Assembly: GCA_013339765.2 (NCBI GenBank)
Contig: CM023450.1
Coordinates: forward strand, 44,304,231-44,368,230
Direction of reading: 5' to 3'
From: Haemaphysalis longicornis
Lineage: Eukaryota; Arthropoda; Arachnida; Ixodida; Ixodidae
DNA: 64,000 bases
Shown here: positions 11,568 to 24,149 of the stretch, one piece after another
Numbering within the stretch: position 1 is the first letter of the stretch
How the letters are laid out: the number at the start of each line of letters is the position of its first letter
Notes under the pieces: model-generated
Told to the model about the DNA's origin: nothing
Database searches by the model: none
What the model saw: only the letters and a program-made list of their open reading frames with translations
Made by a program: the position numbers and the translations under genes

Positions 11568-12156
11568 TTAAATTTCACATTTAGGTTCACAATGACGCCC
11601 TTGCACGTGGAGTGGGGTGCTGCCTCGTAAGCGCTCACCTCGAACCGTTGACCAGCGATGGAGATGCCCTCGATGCCGACGTTGCATGCAGCGTTGTCCC
11701 TGTTGGGTGTGCTTATCACCATAATATTTTGTTGAAAGTTGGGACACATCGTGTCGGTGTTCCGCGTCGCCAGAGCGAGCCCGGCAGCCTGCCATATGGC
11801 GTCGGCGATAGGTCACACCTTGTTGATACACAGGCCTCCCCGGGGCCGCACGACGATCTTCGCTTCTTCTTTGGGCAGCGGAGGCATCCTGCCCCTCGAA
11901 TGATCCTGCTTTTAAGGTCGGCGCCGTCGGCACGGCCCAGAGCGTTCGAATCGGCGTTAGGCTTAAGGTCGATCGCATTGCCGCCAATCTGGTTGATGGC
12001 CGCGTTTCTTACCAAAGAACGCCGGGTGACAACGTGCTGCCACCCGAAGTCTTCAGTAAAGTTCTCTGGGGCTAAGGGCTCCCCTTCCACCTCGCACTCC
12101 ATCACAAAGTCCTTGAAAAAAGCTCCCGACGGCGTGGTCGCTAGAAAAGCGGCCAT
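11568..12156 (-). pseudogene. LINE ORF1, N-terminal gag-like part
   Basis: A minus-strand ATG at 12156 opens MAAFLATTPSGAFFKDFVME. The frame shifts around 11740 into FEVSAYEAAPHSTCKGVI, a segment typical of gag-like ORF1 proteins in I-like LINEs of arthropods. An upstream in-frame GTG is less likely to be used. No intact protein can be made from this copy. Confidence 0.6.
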
Positions 12157-12735
12157 AAAAGTCACAAAAGTTCACCCACCCATAAAAGTCGGGTATCGGC
12201 GTGTTCCTCGACTTCACGAATCCAAAAATGCAGAAAGTTCATGGGAACACTCTCGAAAAATCTCCGGAAACTTGGCAAAAAAGCAGGACCCGAACGAGCC
12301 ACGTCCGAACCCGTCACGTCCGAGCACGTGCCTCCAGAACAATGAAGCAGGTCACGCAGATTTTCCGCCGGATGTCCAAGCACTCCTAGTAACTAGGGCT
12401 TCCACCGTCGCCGCTAGAACCACTAAATAAACCTGACCTAGTGGCTCTAATCGCCGCCAGACTAAAACCGGTGGCCACCACGCAGCACTAAACCACAGGA
12501 CTCAGTAAATGTGTTTTTCTATTTCCGCCGGATCACAAATCGAGCATAGGGAGGGAAAGAACGAGAACTTTGCCACTTGATTCAAGCTTTCATCTACTCC
12601 GGCAAACTGTTGGTTGGTTGGTTGGTTTGAACTTTATTTGAGCCCATAGAGGGGTCACCATCTAGGACCGCCGATATACGGAGCACCATATCAATCTCTA
12701 GCAGAAACGCAACTCATGACCCTATATACCGCCTG
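12157..12735. other. Junction zone between nested LINEs
   Basis: This may include the 5' UTR of the minus-strand LINE. At 12611-12670 a (GGTT)n run is followed by AACTTTATTTGAGCCC, which looks like the 3' end of another minus-strand retroelement. Nothing else is identifiable. Confidence 0.35.
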
Positions 12736-13290
12736 AGCAACGAAGCTCGCAGGATTGCAACCGGTCTTCGTGGGCGTGCTTGTTCAGATGTTCTCAACAG
12801 CTACAGCATGATATATACTGTTGCAGACCTCATTGAGGTTCAAATGCACACGCCAGTCGCACGCTTGCAGTCGACCTTAACGGGGAGGGACACACTGGCG
12901 AAACTTGGGAACGACGTCAGTGTAGTCCCCCGCTACCTCAACAGTAACCGCCATGGGAATGAATCTCCCTGACTGATTCGAAACTGTTACCACGGAGCAT
13001 GGGAAACGACCAAGAAGCCATGCATGCAGAAGGCGGGCATACGCAAACGGCACGGGAAGTGGAGGGATGAGACGACCCATCTACGGCGAAGAAAGTCACG
13101 TTTTCTATACCAATGCGGCATGTGTCATGCACCTTCCCAACTTCGCCACCGCGTGGTTTAATGAGGACGGCGCATCACAAAGACGCTAACTTCACATCAC
13201 AAAAGAACTGAGACACAGCACCGGGGCAGAACTTCATGCCATATTGGATTTAATCAAGCACCTGAGCTTCCAGCACAGTTCAGATGCATT
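12736..13290 (+). mobile_element. I-like LINE fragment: RT end and RNase H start (host LINE, part 2)
   Basis: Translation gives LIEVQMHTPVARLQSTLTGR, then KSHVFYTNAACVMHLPNFA and LRHSTGAELHAILDLIKHLS. These match the RT-to-RNase H linker and the first RNase H strands (the Y-T-D/N-A-A motif and the E-x-E/H-A-I helix) of I-like LINEs. Stops are present. The domain resumes at 15127, beyond two later insertions. Confidence 0.6.
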
Positions 13291-13556
13291 GGAGGATCCG
13301 GAGTGGGAGTCCGGATGTCCTGACCGTCCCCACTTCCCCCATCAATTTTCAAATTTATACCCCCAAGAAGATGACTCCTAAAGTCGTAGAAAAAGTTTAG
13401 TTGGATTTTGTTCTATTTCTAGTATTTTTGGTTTCGCGAAATTTCGGTGAATAAAAAAGGCTACTATCCTCCTCCTCATCACCATCACCATCATCATCAT
13501 TGATAGAAGCTGACCCCACCCCCCCTCAGAAAAAACCTGGATCCTCCCCTGTTCAA
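13291..13556. mobile_element. Small TIR-like insertion
   Basis: The segment starts GGAGGATCCGG and ends near CCTGGATCCTCC, giving imperfect inverted ends of about 10 bp. It separates the RNase H fragment from the Penelope insertion. There is a short ATC/ACC trinucleotide run at about 13481-13500. Confidence 0.4.
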
Positions 13557-13572
13557 AACACCGTAGTATGAA

Positions 13573-15114
13573 TATTAGAGTTTGGGTATGGGCTGGTTGG
13601 TAGCGGTAATCCATGACTTCGTGTAGCGCCAACAAAACGACAAGGACAAAGGGGGGCGACGGGCACAAGCGCCAACTTCCAACTGAGTTTATTGAAGAAA
13701 TGCGTGAATTTAAAAACACTTATCAAAAGAAACAAAGATAGGAAAGAACATAAAAAACAGCTAATGACAAAATTTGCACACAAAAATAATTCGCATAAAC
13801 ACTGTGACGTCGAGCACATGTTGTTAGGGCCTTTCGCTATACGTAGATGATTTCATTGTGTTTATCAAGTGTGACAAAACAAGGTTTCCCTTCCATGTGA
13901 CGGACGTGCTGACGACTTTCAAGAGCTGCCTTAAACCCTTTGAGCTGACTCACGAACTCCCTGAAGGTAGCATGTTGCGGTTTTTAGACATGAAGCTCTT
14001 TTTCACGAGTGAGCATGTGTGTTGGAGCTACGAGCCACGCGCCAGTAAGCCGTTGCTACCCTTCTCGTCGGGGCACTCTCGCTTGGTGAAACGGGGAGTG
14101 GCTAAGCTGTGTTTGAGTAATGCGCTGCAAAGGTCTTGTCCCCACAAGATCCAAGAAAGATTCTTGCAGCAAGTGCAGCGCCTTCAACAGGCCGGGTTCC
14201 CGCCACAGCTTGTCACCTCTCTCGCTCAGGCCTTACTCAGGACTATCAAGCACGCCGGTCGAGATGCACAGCTTGAGGCGCGTAACGGCGCTGATAGCCC
14301 TGTCAAGAAACGGCTCGCTGTGATTCCCTACTTTCACGACCTGTCACATAGGCTGAAGAAGATTGGTGCGAAGGCCGTGGTGAATGTTGTGTTTTCCGCC
14401 CCAAGGAAATTGTTAAGCCTTTGCCGCATAAATGACGGTGCAGCTCCCCGGCATGTGGAGCGCACGGGTGGTAGGGCCTCTTCAGCGGCCAACCTCGGGT
14501 GTGGGTGCTCGGCCCGCACATGCCGCTGTGACAAGAACCACAAAAATACGTTCGTTCCATGCATGGGAAACGTTGTGTACGCCATTCCCCTGAAGGGCCG
14601 TAAAGTATATGTCGACCAAACAGGTCGGTGCCTGAACGACCGACTGCGTGAGCATGACTACAATGTTAATAAGGTTGTCAAGGGCCACTTGGGCATTAAT
14701 TGCCGCGATTGCGGTTGTACGCCCTTCTTCGACAGTTGTGCCGTCATCGCTCGTCACGCCAACCAGAAGAAGAGAAATTATCGAGGCTGCCGAAATAGCA
14801 CGCCTGGGGGATCGTTACGTGTCCGTGCCATCCGTGGCCTTATCCGATAAGGAGATTGGATATCTGAGTGGGGGGTGGGTGCCACCTTAGTTAATGCCTC
14901 GTGCTGCCTTTTGCTCGACGTCACAGTGTTTGTGCGAATTATTTTTGTGTGCAAATTTTGTCATGAGCTGTTTTTTTTATGTTCTTTCCTATCTTTGTTT
15001 CTTTTGATAAGTGTTTTTAAATTCACGCATTTCTTCAATAAACTCAGTTGGAAGTTAGCGCTTGTGCCCGTCGCCCCCCTTTGCCCTTGTCGTTTTGTTG
15101 GCGCTACACGAAGT
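13573..15114 (+). mobile_element. Penelope-like element, 5'-truncated, flanked by inverted repeats
   Basis: The insertion is bounded by an 11-bp direct repeat CGTAGTATGAA (13562-13572 and 15115-15125), a clear target-site duplication. Inside, arms of about 200 bp (13615-13815 and 14912-15115) are nearly identical inverted copies; the right-hand arm contains AATAAA and is the natural 3' region of the element. Between them lies the C-terminal half of the protein. Truncated Penelope-like elements preceded by an inverted copy of their own end are known; the near identity of the arms suggests a young insertion. Confidence 0.85.
13838..14850 (+). pseudogene. Penelope-like RT C-terminus with GIY-YIG endonuclease
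   Basis: The frame begins at the RT active site: FRY, then a one-base disruption, then VDDFIVF. It continues through the thumb (LRFLDMKLFF, FPPQLVTSLAQALL, VIPYFHDLSHRLKKIGAKA). From about residue 225 of the fragment there is a Cys-rich stretch (CGCSARTCRCDKNH), then the GIY-YIG-type nuclease segment NVVYAIPLKGRKVYVDQTGR with LNDRLREH, and a terminal Cys/His cluster. Most RT fingers and palm are missing, so the copy cannot retrotranspose itself. Confidence 0.8.
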
Positions 15115-15126
15115 CGTAGTATGAAG

Positions 15127-15330
15127 CACATCCATCAAGTCTTTACGGACTCGCAGGAAGCGTGTAAGACCTGTTGACGACGCTTGGCACTCGTAGTCAG
15201 CCACCTTCGTCTGTACGTCAAGATGTTTCGCCCCTTAGGTCACGACTTCACAGTTCACTGGATACCTGGCCACTGGCTCATACCGGGTAACGAAAATTCC
15301 CCGCATTTCCCCGAGGGGAAGAATGTGAAA
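15127..15330 (+). mobile_element. I-like LINE RNase H fragment (host LINE, part 3)
   Basis: KHIHQVFTDSQEACKTC carries the RNase H T-D-S motif, and HDFTVHWIPGHWLIPGNE carries the H-W-x-P-G-H...G-N-E motif. It begins directly after the Penelope target-site duplication and continues the domain left off near 13290. Confidence 0.65.
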
Positions 15331-15548
15331 GTGCGAATGCACGAGTTGAATTTGCGCGGTTCGGTAATGTTCGCGAAAGAGAGATCACACACACACACAC
15401 AACTACAAAGAAAGAAAGATGCATTTATTCACAGACACCTATTTGTGTTGTCGTTGTACTTGATTGCTAGAGCGGATCTCAGCTTTGAAATTTCGTGTCA
15501 GTACTCCTTTAAGCAGCTAGGTGCATTAGCCCTTCTCACGCCCGATTC

Positions 15549-15705
15549 TTGGCCAATCCCCCACGTGGGTATGTGCCATGTCAGCGGCCAGGCAGCGCGC
15601 GCCCATCTCCCCCCGTTGCCCAGGAAGACGAGGAGATTCCTGGCCAATCCCCCACGTGGGTATGTGCCATGTCAGCGGCCAGGCTGCGCGCGCCCATGTC
15701 CACGT
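15549..15705. repeat. Tandem duplication of about 92 bp
   Basis: TGGCCAATCCCCCACGTGGG begins units at 15549 and 15641. The copies agree for at least 60 bp, through TGTGCCATGTCAGCGGCCAG and GCGCGCGCCCAT, with one difference. 15706-16012 beyond it holds nothing recognised. Confidence 0.75.
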
Positions 15706-16012
15706 GCGCGGACATCGCCGGTGGACGCAGGTTCAGGGTCGCTTAAGAAGTGCATTGCACTTAAAAGGCAAACCGACTTGCGCGCGCTCTACTCCAATCC
15801 GCGCAGCCAGGACACTCTAGTTCGGAGGACAACATGGAACACGAAACCGAGACGTCACCAACAAGTTACAACCCAAGAGAAACCATCTTCCAAGCTAAGA
15901 GGCACCGTCGGGCATACATGCTTACACTCCCTTGGGCATCACTCCTCTTCCTTGCCATCTGTTCAGTCGTCGGCAACAAGTCACGACGTGATATGTACAA
16001 TCTGACACACTC

Positions 16013-16456
16013 TTAAAGGGACCCTGCTACATTTTTTTTTTCAGCTTTTTTTTTCGAAATCTTAAATGCTTGCCGAGCGTGGTTAACCAACACAATCGGA
16101 TTAGGGAATCGCAAAGCATGCCTCAGCCAAAAATTGCTGATCTGTCCATCAGATAACTTAGAAACTTACTCAAAAGATTTTTATCTCTTTCCCGGTCTTG
16201 GCGTTCTTTGACCGCTGCAATTACGTCATTACAGCGGTTCAGCGGCTACTTCCTTCAGTTGCAGCAATGAACGCATTCGATAGCAATTTTAAGAAGAACG
16301 CCAGGTAATCAAAGCAGAAAAGGAAGGTGCATCTGCTGCGACGAGCTAATTACACAGTGCCGCTTCATTTTGCCGATATCTATAGCTTTCGCAGTGCTTC
16401 CAGACGCGAAGGAGAGAGTGAAAGCGTTTATCGGAAGTGTTGCAGGGTCCCTTTAA
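16013..16456. mobile_element. TTAA-flanked TIR element (MITE)
   Basis: TTAA occurs at both ends (16013-16016 and 16453-16456). Inside these, AGGGACCCTGCTACA and TGTTGCAGGGTCCCT are inverted with one mismatch. At 444 bp with no coding capacity it looks like a MITE. TTAA targets are typical of piggyBac-like elements, but the AGGG terminus is not the classic piggyBac end, so the superfamily is open. Confidence 0.65.
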
Positions 16457-17414
<958 letters not shown>

Positions 17415-17743
17415 TCCAAAAGAGCCACTTTATTCGTATTTCTCGTTCCTGTAACTGGCACTGGCCCCTGTTTGGGCTGATAACATATATTTGGCAGATG
17501 TCGGTAGCTTCAACAACTCACTCATCTGTTCAGTTGAGACGGCTGCAGGGTAGAATTTCGCTACTATTCTCTCATAAAAATGCTTATATTTCTCTTGCTG
17601 TGTGTATCGTTTCTTGTTTGTATTTTAAAATTTATGTTGTCCACACGTTCGTCTGTTTCATTTGATATTTTTTGCACTCTTTTATTCTGGTGCCACTACA
17701 AAGATCTATGGTCTGGGTTTGGCCACGTTTAAACGGATGATTG

Positions 17744-17744
<1 letters not shown>

Positions 17745-17799
<55 letters not shown>
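17745..17799. repeat. (GATT)n microsatellite
   Basis: About 13 units of GATT, reading CAAT on the minus strand. This is the tail unit of the SINEs at 56 and 60 kb, but no SINE body adjoins it. Confidence 0.95.
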
Positions 17800-17803
<4 letters not shown>

Positions 17804-19399
17804 TTAATTAAACTCGACAGGCGCACCAGTTATACTTCGCTCTTCATTCGGGCGGTATACAGTTTGTCCTTGAACACTCGGCGGAGCCTTGGAGGATATT
17901 GCGTCGCCATTGTGGCTACAGCATTTCGTCACTTGATCATTACACAGGATGTCGGAAGTAGAACACCTTTATAAGATCCAGTTGATACAGCACGTCGAAC
18001 AAAGACATCGTCCTTGAGCGCACCTATTGTTTGCCGATTTCATTCCAGTTGCGTGCTAGAGGGGGCTGGTATGTCGATGGAGATTATGAATAAATGCGTT
18101 CTGACACTTTCTGATACGTGCGGCAGTGATAATAGTAGTTATTTTGGCACTTGGAATTTTATTTCCTGTCTGCGTGCGTGCGTCAGGAAAGCCAGAAGTC
18201 TAGAACGCTGAGGAAGGCACATCGGAAGTGGTTGGATTGTTATTAGAATGGAGATAAGCATTTTTGAAACGTTACGCATTAGCGGGGAAAAACATCTGCC
18301 GCGGGTCCCCGGTGGGATCAGAACCAAAAAACTTTTGAATTACGCTCACAACGCTCCGAGCAAAAGAAATGCAACTGCAGATGCAATAAAAATAGCCTCT
18401 CGTGAGTTGCAAAAAAACTATCTTCGGGAAGAGCACCGATTAGCCGCTATTCAGGCAACTTACAACGTCGCACGCTTATACACTGCAAGGTGACGATATC
18501 TATCCACATCACTATGTAGCTTCTGTCGATTGTTGGGTCGATATGGGCTGCGAAAAGCCATCCCAGAGAATTAGGGCGGGTGATTCAGAACAGCTAATGG
18601 CCCTGACGAATGGCATCGAGTTTTACGCGCGACCTGAATTTTAACGCGCTGCTTTCGCAAATAAAGCGTTCCGCTGGTCACATCAGCTGAAGGTTATCAC
18701 GGCTGTGAAATCTATCACTGTAGCTGGCAGACTAAACCAAAAAGAAATAAAATCCTTCGGACTCCATCGTCTATCTTACTTCTATTCAAAATTGCTGCCT
18801 TGTGTGTGCGTGCGTGGATTTGTATGTACATTTTCCAGTGGCCACCTAGTTTCGGTTTTGGTCAACGCGTAGGATATGTAATATGAACAAGAACTACAGT
18901 GCATTGTCTACTATTTGCTATGGCTTTTAGGAGCGTGTCCAGTTGAGGAGAAGCACACAACGCCGGTGAACAAGAGCTTAATGCACCCTTTTTAAAATGC
19001 TCCCCACTTACCTGTTTACAAAGCTGCTACTAGGGAATAACCGCTGTGCCTAGATGCTCTTTTTTTCCCCTCCCTGCTATCCTTGATTGCGTAAGGAAAC
19101 CCATTTCCCTTCCAAGACCGGTTCAGGCAATGGAAGGTTCCCTTCCGATACGGGACTTGCATTCCAGCGGAGTGTCGCAGGTGAGGAACGTTGCACTGTC
19201 ATAAATAACGTAAAAAAAGCAGTCAGTTCGTTTATTGTAAAGCTGACTCTGTCAGCTTGCCCGGAAAAATTTGCACTACTTCGCCTCAGTGTTCATCGAA
19301 GTGTCTGGTTTCGGGGAAGTGCGGCATAGTGCGTGCGCATACTTGGGTGATAATTATTGCAGCCCGATGTGATCGCGCATTAGGCGTTTACGATAAAGT
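17800..19399. other. Unannotated intergenic sequence
   Basis: No frame with recognisable domains, no RNA gene and no clear repeat copy is seen. Confidence 0.5.
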
Positions 19400-19927
19400 A
19401 TACCTCACACACGGATAACGCGAGCGGGTGAGAATCGCTACTGACCTTTGCTTAATGCTCCAAACAATTACCGAGGGGACGGGGGCCGTCCGAAAACATC
19501 CAGCCAGTAAATGTGAAAGGGTGTCGCCGCTCAACCAGCGTCTCCTCCCGACGGAGACCTTCGCTTTTCCCTCGCCGCACTCACTTCCACGAAACACAAG
19601 CGACCAGGTAAGAGCAGAAACGAGGATTAAAAAAAGGCAAGCAATGGTTTTCGGTGTAGCTGGCCAGCCGCGTTTTCCCAATGACCCACATGCGACATCA
19701 GTAAACGCCGCACGAACGGTAACCAGGGGATACGCGCGTGGAGAGAGAGAGACGGAGAGAGAGAGAGCCGTCGTATTCGGGAGGGTGAGTGCGGGGGCGT
19801 TCCGGCGTAGTGAGCGGAGGGGTGGGGAGCAGGGACGCCGACATGAAGCGGCCGCGGTCGCCGGCGACGCCACTGTGTGTCACAGCGCGCTCGCGCGCCG
19901 TCCTGCGACGGTGACGACGACGAAGCC
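19400..19927 (+). promoter_or_regulatory. Likely promoter and 5' UTR of the SAXO-like gene
   Basis: GC- and CpG-rich sequence rises directly before the predicted start codon, with a GA-rich block at 19739-19768. No convincing TATA box is seen, consistent with a CpG-type promoter. Open frames on both strands here have no recognisable content. The transcription start cannot be placed from sequence alone. Confidence 0.4.
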
Positions 19928-20061
19928 ATGTCACGCGAGGTGGAACTCGAGAGGCCGGCCCGAGTCGTGGAGCGGGAACGCGTGGTGCAGCAACCCAACG
20001 GAGACGACGAACTGGTGGTGGAGAAAGAGGAGCAATGCGTCTGCCAAATCTGCACTTGCGG
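19928..20061 (+). CDS. SAXO/FAM154-like microtubule-stabilising protein, exon 1
   Basis: The ATG at 19928 (context GAAGCCATGT) opens 44 codons plus two bases. The exon ends in CVCQICTC and GG, and the donor is GTGAGT at 20062. The next exon adds one G to finish a glycine codon and continues KHRC, giving CVCQICTCGKHRC. That matches the CxCxxCxCGxHxC signature at the N-terminus of SAXO proteins, which bind along stable microtubules of cilia, centrioles and sperm tails. The first 36 residues are acidic and basic without a signal peptide, so a cytosolic protein is expected. An upstream in-frame GTG at 19877 is not a likely start. The intron that follows is 23.4 kb. Confidence 0.8.
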
Positions 20062-23000
20062 GTGAGTCGCCCGGTGACACCTGCAGGTCACGTGAGCCGG
20101 GTAAAACGCTCGCTGCCAGCTGATGCTTCCATTCGGCTGGACTCCGGCGCCGGGGAGAAACGTTACCGAAGCGGCCGAAATGATGGCTCGAAAACAGCTG
20201 CTCGTGTCATGTTCTGTTCGTGTCTGGCTGTGGTCAAAATGAAACAACGCTCGTGCAATATACGTCGATTTCGCGTGCTTGCGAGCGCGTGTCAATGGAG
20301 TTGCGGGTGTTGGGGAAAGCGAGAAAGTCTGCCTCCGAGCTATTTACCCGCTTGGCGTTCTAGAGAATCACTCTGTCCGAAATCCAGGGCAATCTCACCG
20401 CTCGTCAATAATTCAACCACGCTGAAAGCCCGTGTCACATGCCGCTGACGTCTAGCCGTCTCGCGCAATGCCCTGCATGTACTCCCTGTCTCAGTCACTC
20501 TGCTCTATATAAGCGGTGCTCTATGAGCGTCGAACGTGATTTCTCGACTGAACAGAGCAAATTCCAAGCGTATTTTTTTAGTCGATTGCTTTATTTACAA
20601 ACCGAAAGTCTTCAAATGAATGTAATTAAACATAAGAAACGATTCTCATCATGGGAATTATCCATCGGCTCCACCTGTATTTGGCGTTATTTAGTTCTTA
20701 CCTACAAAAATGACAAGGGAGCGTTTTTACCCATCATTCAGGTGCTCGATCTTGCACGAAGGACTACGGTGTTTCTATTTTTACTCCTAGTATTCCATAG
20801 TAACATCGGTGTGGCCTACTTCGCTTGACTTGTCTTGATACAAACTCTTTGTACAACCACATTAGTGTTTGTGAAACAAAGTCGGTTTAAAGGCGTTTTC
20901 AAAGCAGTGTCACTCATTAATTTATAGGTCATCTATTAAAGCAGGGAGGGAGGCACGCAGAATTCGATTTCTTCTGGTCTTGCTCGCTTTTTTTTTTTTC
21001 ATACGAAATGTTTCACGCGTCGACACTGTAATGAATGGTTTTATGGTGGTTATTTGTCTTTAACAAGAGTCTTTTGCATTTATTTTTTTTTCGAAATATA
21101 ACTTCGACCAGTAATAATAAGTAAACTATAATACACGCGAGTAATTATAAAATGCTTCGTTTTCCCCATGCAGCCAGGTGTCTTCCAGAACGTTTTCTGG
21201 AAAGTATTTTGCGTAATAGGCCTACTACAGTAAATTTCAAACTTTTTAAAGCAATCACCGTTACATCACTTGTTCAGAAAAAACTGTTTAACACCTCTTG
21301 ACGCAATCAGCACGCTACCCTTCCTATTTCTGCGTTTACTCATCTCTGTCTCTCACCACATTCTCTTTTTTTTTATGAACATCTTCTGTGGTAGGTTCAT
21401 TCAAGTCCCATGGCAATATGCTATGTTCTCTTTCCCACGTGCAGGATAGCGAACTAGGCTCTAGCCAGGTTAACTTTCCTGCCTTCCTTCTACACCCTTT
21501 TTCCTTGTGCTTTGGCGCGTGTTTGCTTTAATATCCGTAACTGCGGATGACACACTCGCGGAGTTCGGAAGCACACCACTTCTGTTCAGGGTAGGTGATA
21601 GCTTCTGCAAAATTTTTGCCGTGTCGCTCCCTAACTAAACTATGCAGTTAAACTCGCCCTTGGCACGAACCATATATTTAAGAAGCACAAATTACCTAGA
21701 ACTGACTACACCTAGACTATTCTAAACGTTCACTGCGCAAAAAGGTATTCATTTAGGTGACTCTTTGCGCAGTTACCACGTTAACTCAGGTTGTGTATGC
21801 TATGTCGCAGAGTTCTGGCGCAAGAATAAAAGTGGGGGAAGTATTACGCGTGTTTCCACGAAGGAAGGAAGGGAAAGGCACGTGTTTGTTCGATCGTTTG
21901 ATTAAATAATAACGACCGGTGTGCCCACAATAGTGCAACGTTGCTCGAAAAAAAAAATCAAAGCTCTGCTGCCACATCTGTGTGTCCCAACGCCTTCTGA
22001 ACATTACTCGTCAATGATGCTTTCAGCGGCGCACGTTCGCTTGCATCGATCTTTCCCGGAGGTGGGGGGGAACCAAGGCTATATGTTTGATGGATTCTAC
22101 GCGTATGAGCGAGCAGGAGATGGCACTAGAAAAATGAACGACGTTGTGGGCGGAACTGGGAAAAGAGCGTAGGCGAGCCGCCGACGTGACTAGCACAATG
22201 AATTGATCCCCGTCGGTGAAGGCCTCAAAAACTCTGCCGCCACTCCCTCAAACAAATCTATGGGCCTATCGTCGGGAAAGCTGGCTTCGCCGCGCGTACA
22301 GGGAGTTCACTGAGAAGCCAACCCTCGACGGCTGTTGGCGGAAGTGCCGAGATTTGGTTCAATGGCTTCCTGGAACTTCCCTCTTCCTGTGTAACCGAAA
22401 AGAAAAGAAGGAAGAATCTTGTCGCAATAAATTTGACGTCTCTTGATAGTTATTATTCGCTGACGGCTTTTAAAATTAACGGGAAAATTGATATTTTGAG
22501 CGAATCGGCCACTGATTTGCATGCGCGCACTTTTTTTAATGAATACTTTCTTGCAGGGTTTTTTCGATGCTGCTGCACAATGTGCCGATAATTCAGAATG
22601 CATGGCTGAGCTATTTTAAATGCACTGTTACAAGTTTCGACGCTAAAGGCAGAACACGCAAGACAGATCGGCCGGCTAGTCTGTCTTAAGCTTGTCTTAT
22701 GTTCCCTTCTTTCGTCCAGGCATCTTTTCATAACCGAAACATTTCGCCGCTAGTTAAACTACCTGTGCGAGCCAGCAGGTATGCGCTGATATGTTTATTT
22801 TTCGTGCAGCTTCCTACATGCCGGTGGAAAAAAAAAGAGAAAAGAAGTTTTACGTTCCTTTTCGCTTGTCATATATCATGCTTAATATTATAAGAGTGAC
22901 TAATGCTGGTATTATATAACTAAGGATTCTTTACCAAAGTATATTTTGAAAGAAAAATACAAAGCGCAGATGGATGAAATGAATCTCTCAAAAATTGTAT

Positions 23001-24149
23001 GCAGTGCGAGATTTAGTTCAGCGTTATAAGTTAACTTTGGGTCTCATGCTGCCTTGTGAATTTTGAAGCAAGGTGACAGTTTATTCCGCAAATGAAGGTT
23101 GTTTAATTCAACAACTGTGCTATTCAAGTAAGAACTTGACTGCAAGTAATGCAGTAATTGCTATGTTAATGCGCCTTCTGCAAAGCGCCATGTTTTGAAC
23201 CATTCCCGATTGTGAACCTTAAAATGGCCATTTGTAAACCGCGGCAGTGATTGGCGACACCCGTTTCCTTTATCAGTTTATGCGGTTGATTCAGAGGTGT
23301 ATTTAATACTATTTCATGCGTTACTGTTTCTTTTATAAGAATATTCATCCGATGTTCCTCAGAAGCCTAATATCTCGCTGTTATTCGTCATTTATTCAGG
23401 GAGAAATTTCACAAAGTCATCGGTCTCCTTAAGAAAGCTTTCCCTTGAAAATCTCCGTGCGTGCGAAGAAAATGCATAGCTATAATTCGGTCGGCACTGT
23501 AATTAAAGTAGCGCGGTGGCTATGACGTGCATCATCTTTATGACGCCGTTGAAAGTTATCTAACGCTCTTCTTAACCTTTTTTTTTAACCGAATAGCGAT
23601 TTACAGCGAACATTCAAACAGCATAACACCAGGTTGTAGCGTAAGGCGTATTTCTGCAGCCTAATATACGCTTGTCTCCTTATCTGTAAAACAGCACTAG
23701 TTCTCCCCACTTCCCTAGGGGCAGACTTTGGAATCATTAATTACTATACGCATACTGCGTACAAATTTTTAAATAAACTGGATGTTATCGACAAAGATAA
23801 TCTTCCTGCAATCGTGTTAACTTCCTGCAGCACACGTTAATGAACGACGGGTCTAGGATAATTGACGAGCGTAAATAAAAGTACGTGAGATGCATTATCT
23901 CGTTAAACTGTAGTCTAAACAGAACGAATTATTTTTAGACAAGGGGGCAACATTTTTTTCTAATTGCTGACCCTTCACTAACTTCACACTTGCAGTTTTC
24001 GCGGGTACTTTACTCTGGAGATAAATAACCTTTTAATGTAGAGGAAGGCCAGTTATTGCAAAGCTTCACTTACATTCTACGAAAAAAAAAAAAACGGAAG
24101 CAGACTAACAACCCTTTGCAAACACCTAACTCCAGATGTAGTAATAATA
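20062..24149. other. SAXO-like gene intron 1, first part
   Basis: AT-rich sequence with no recognisable coding domains or clear transposon copies. Frames in it are short and lack family features. A short MITE could be missed. Confidence 0.55.

Larger units (their letters stand above)
6038..12156 (-). mobile_element. I-like LINE retrotransposon with RNase H, degenerate
   Basis: On the minus strand the order is ORF1 N-terminus, zinc knuckle, RS/coiled-coil region, endonuclease, reverse transcriptase, RNase H and a short 3' end. The 3' end has AATAAA (minus strand, near 6053-6058) and finishes in TCAC-type repeats at about 6038. Both ORFs are broken by frameshifts, and a sequence of about 560 bp appears inserted in ORF1. 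The 5' boundary is unclear and may extend to 12.4-12.6 kb. The order with a C-terminal RNase H fits the I-like group; the exact clade needs a phylogeny. Confidence 0.8.
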
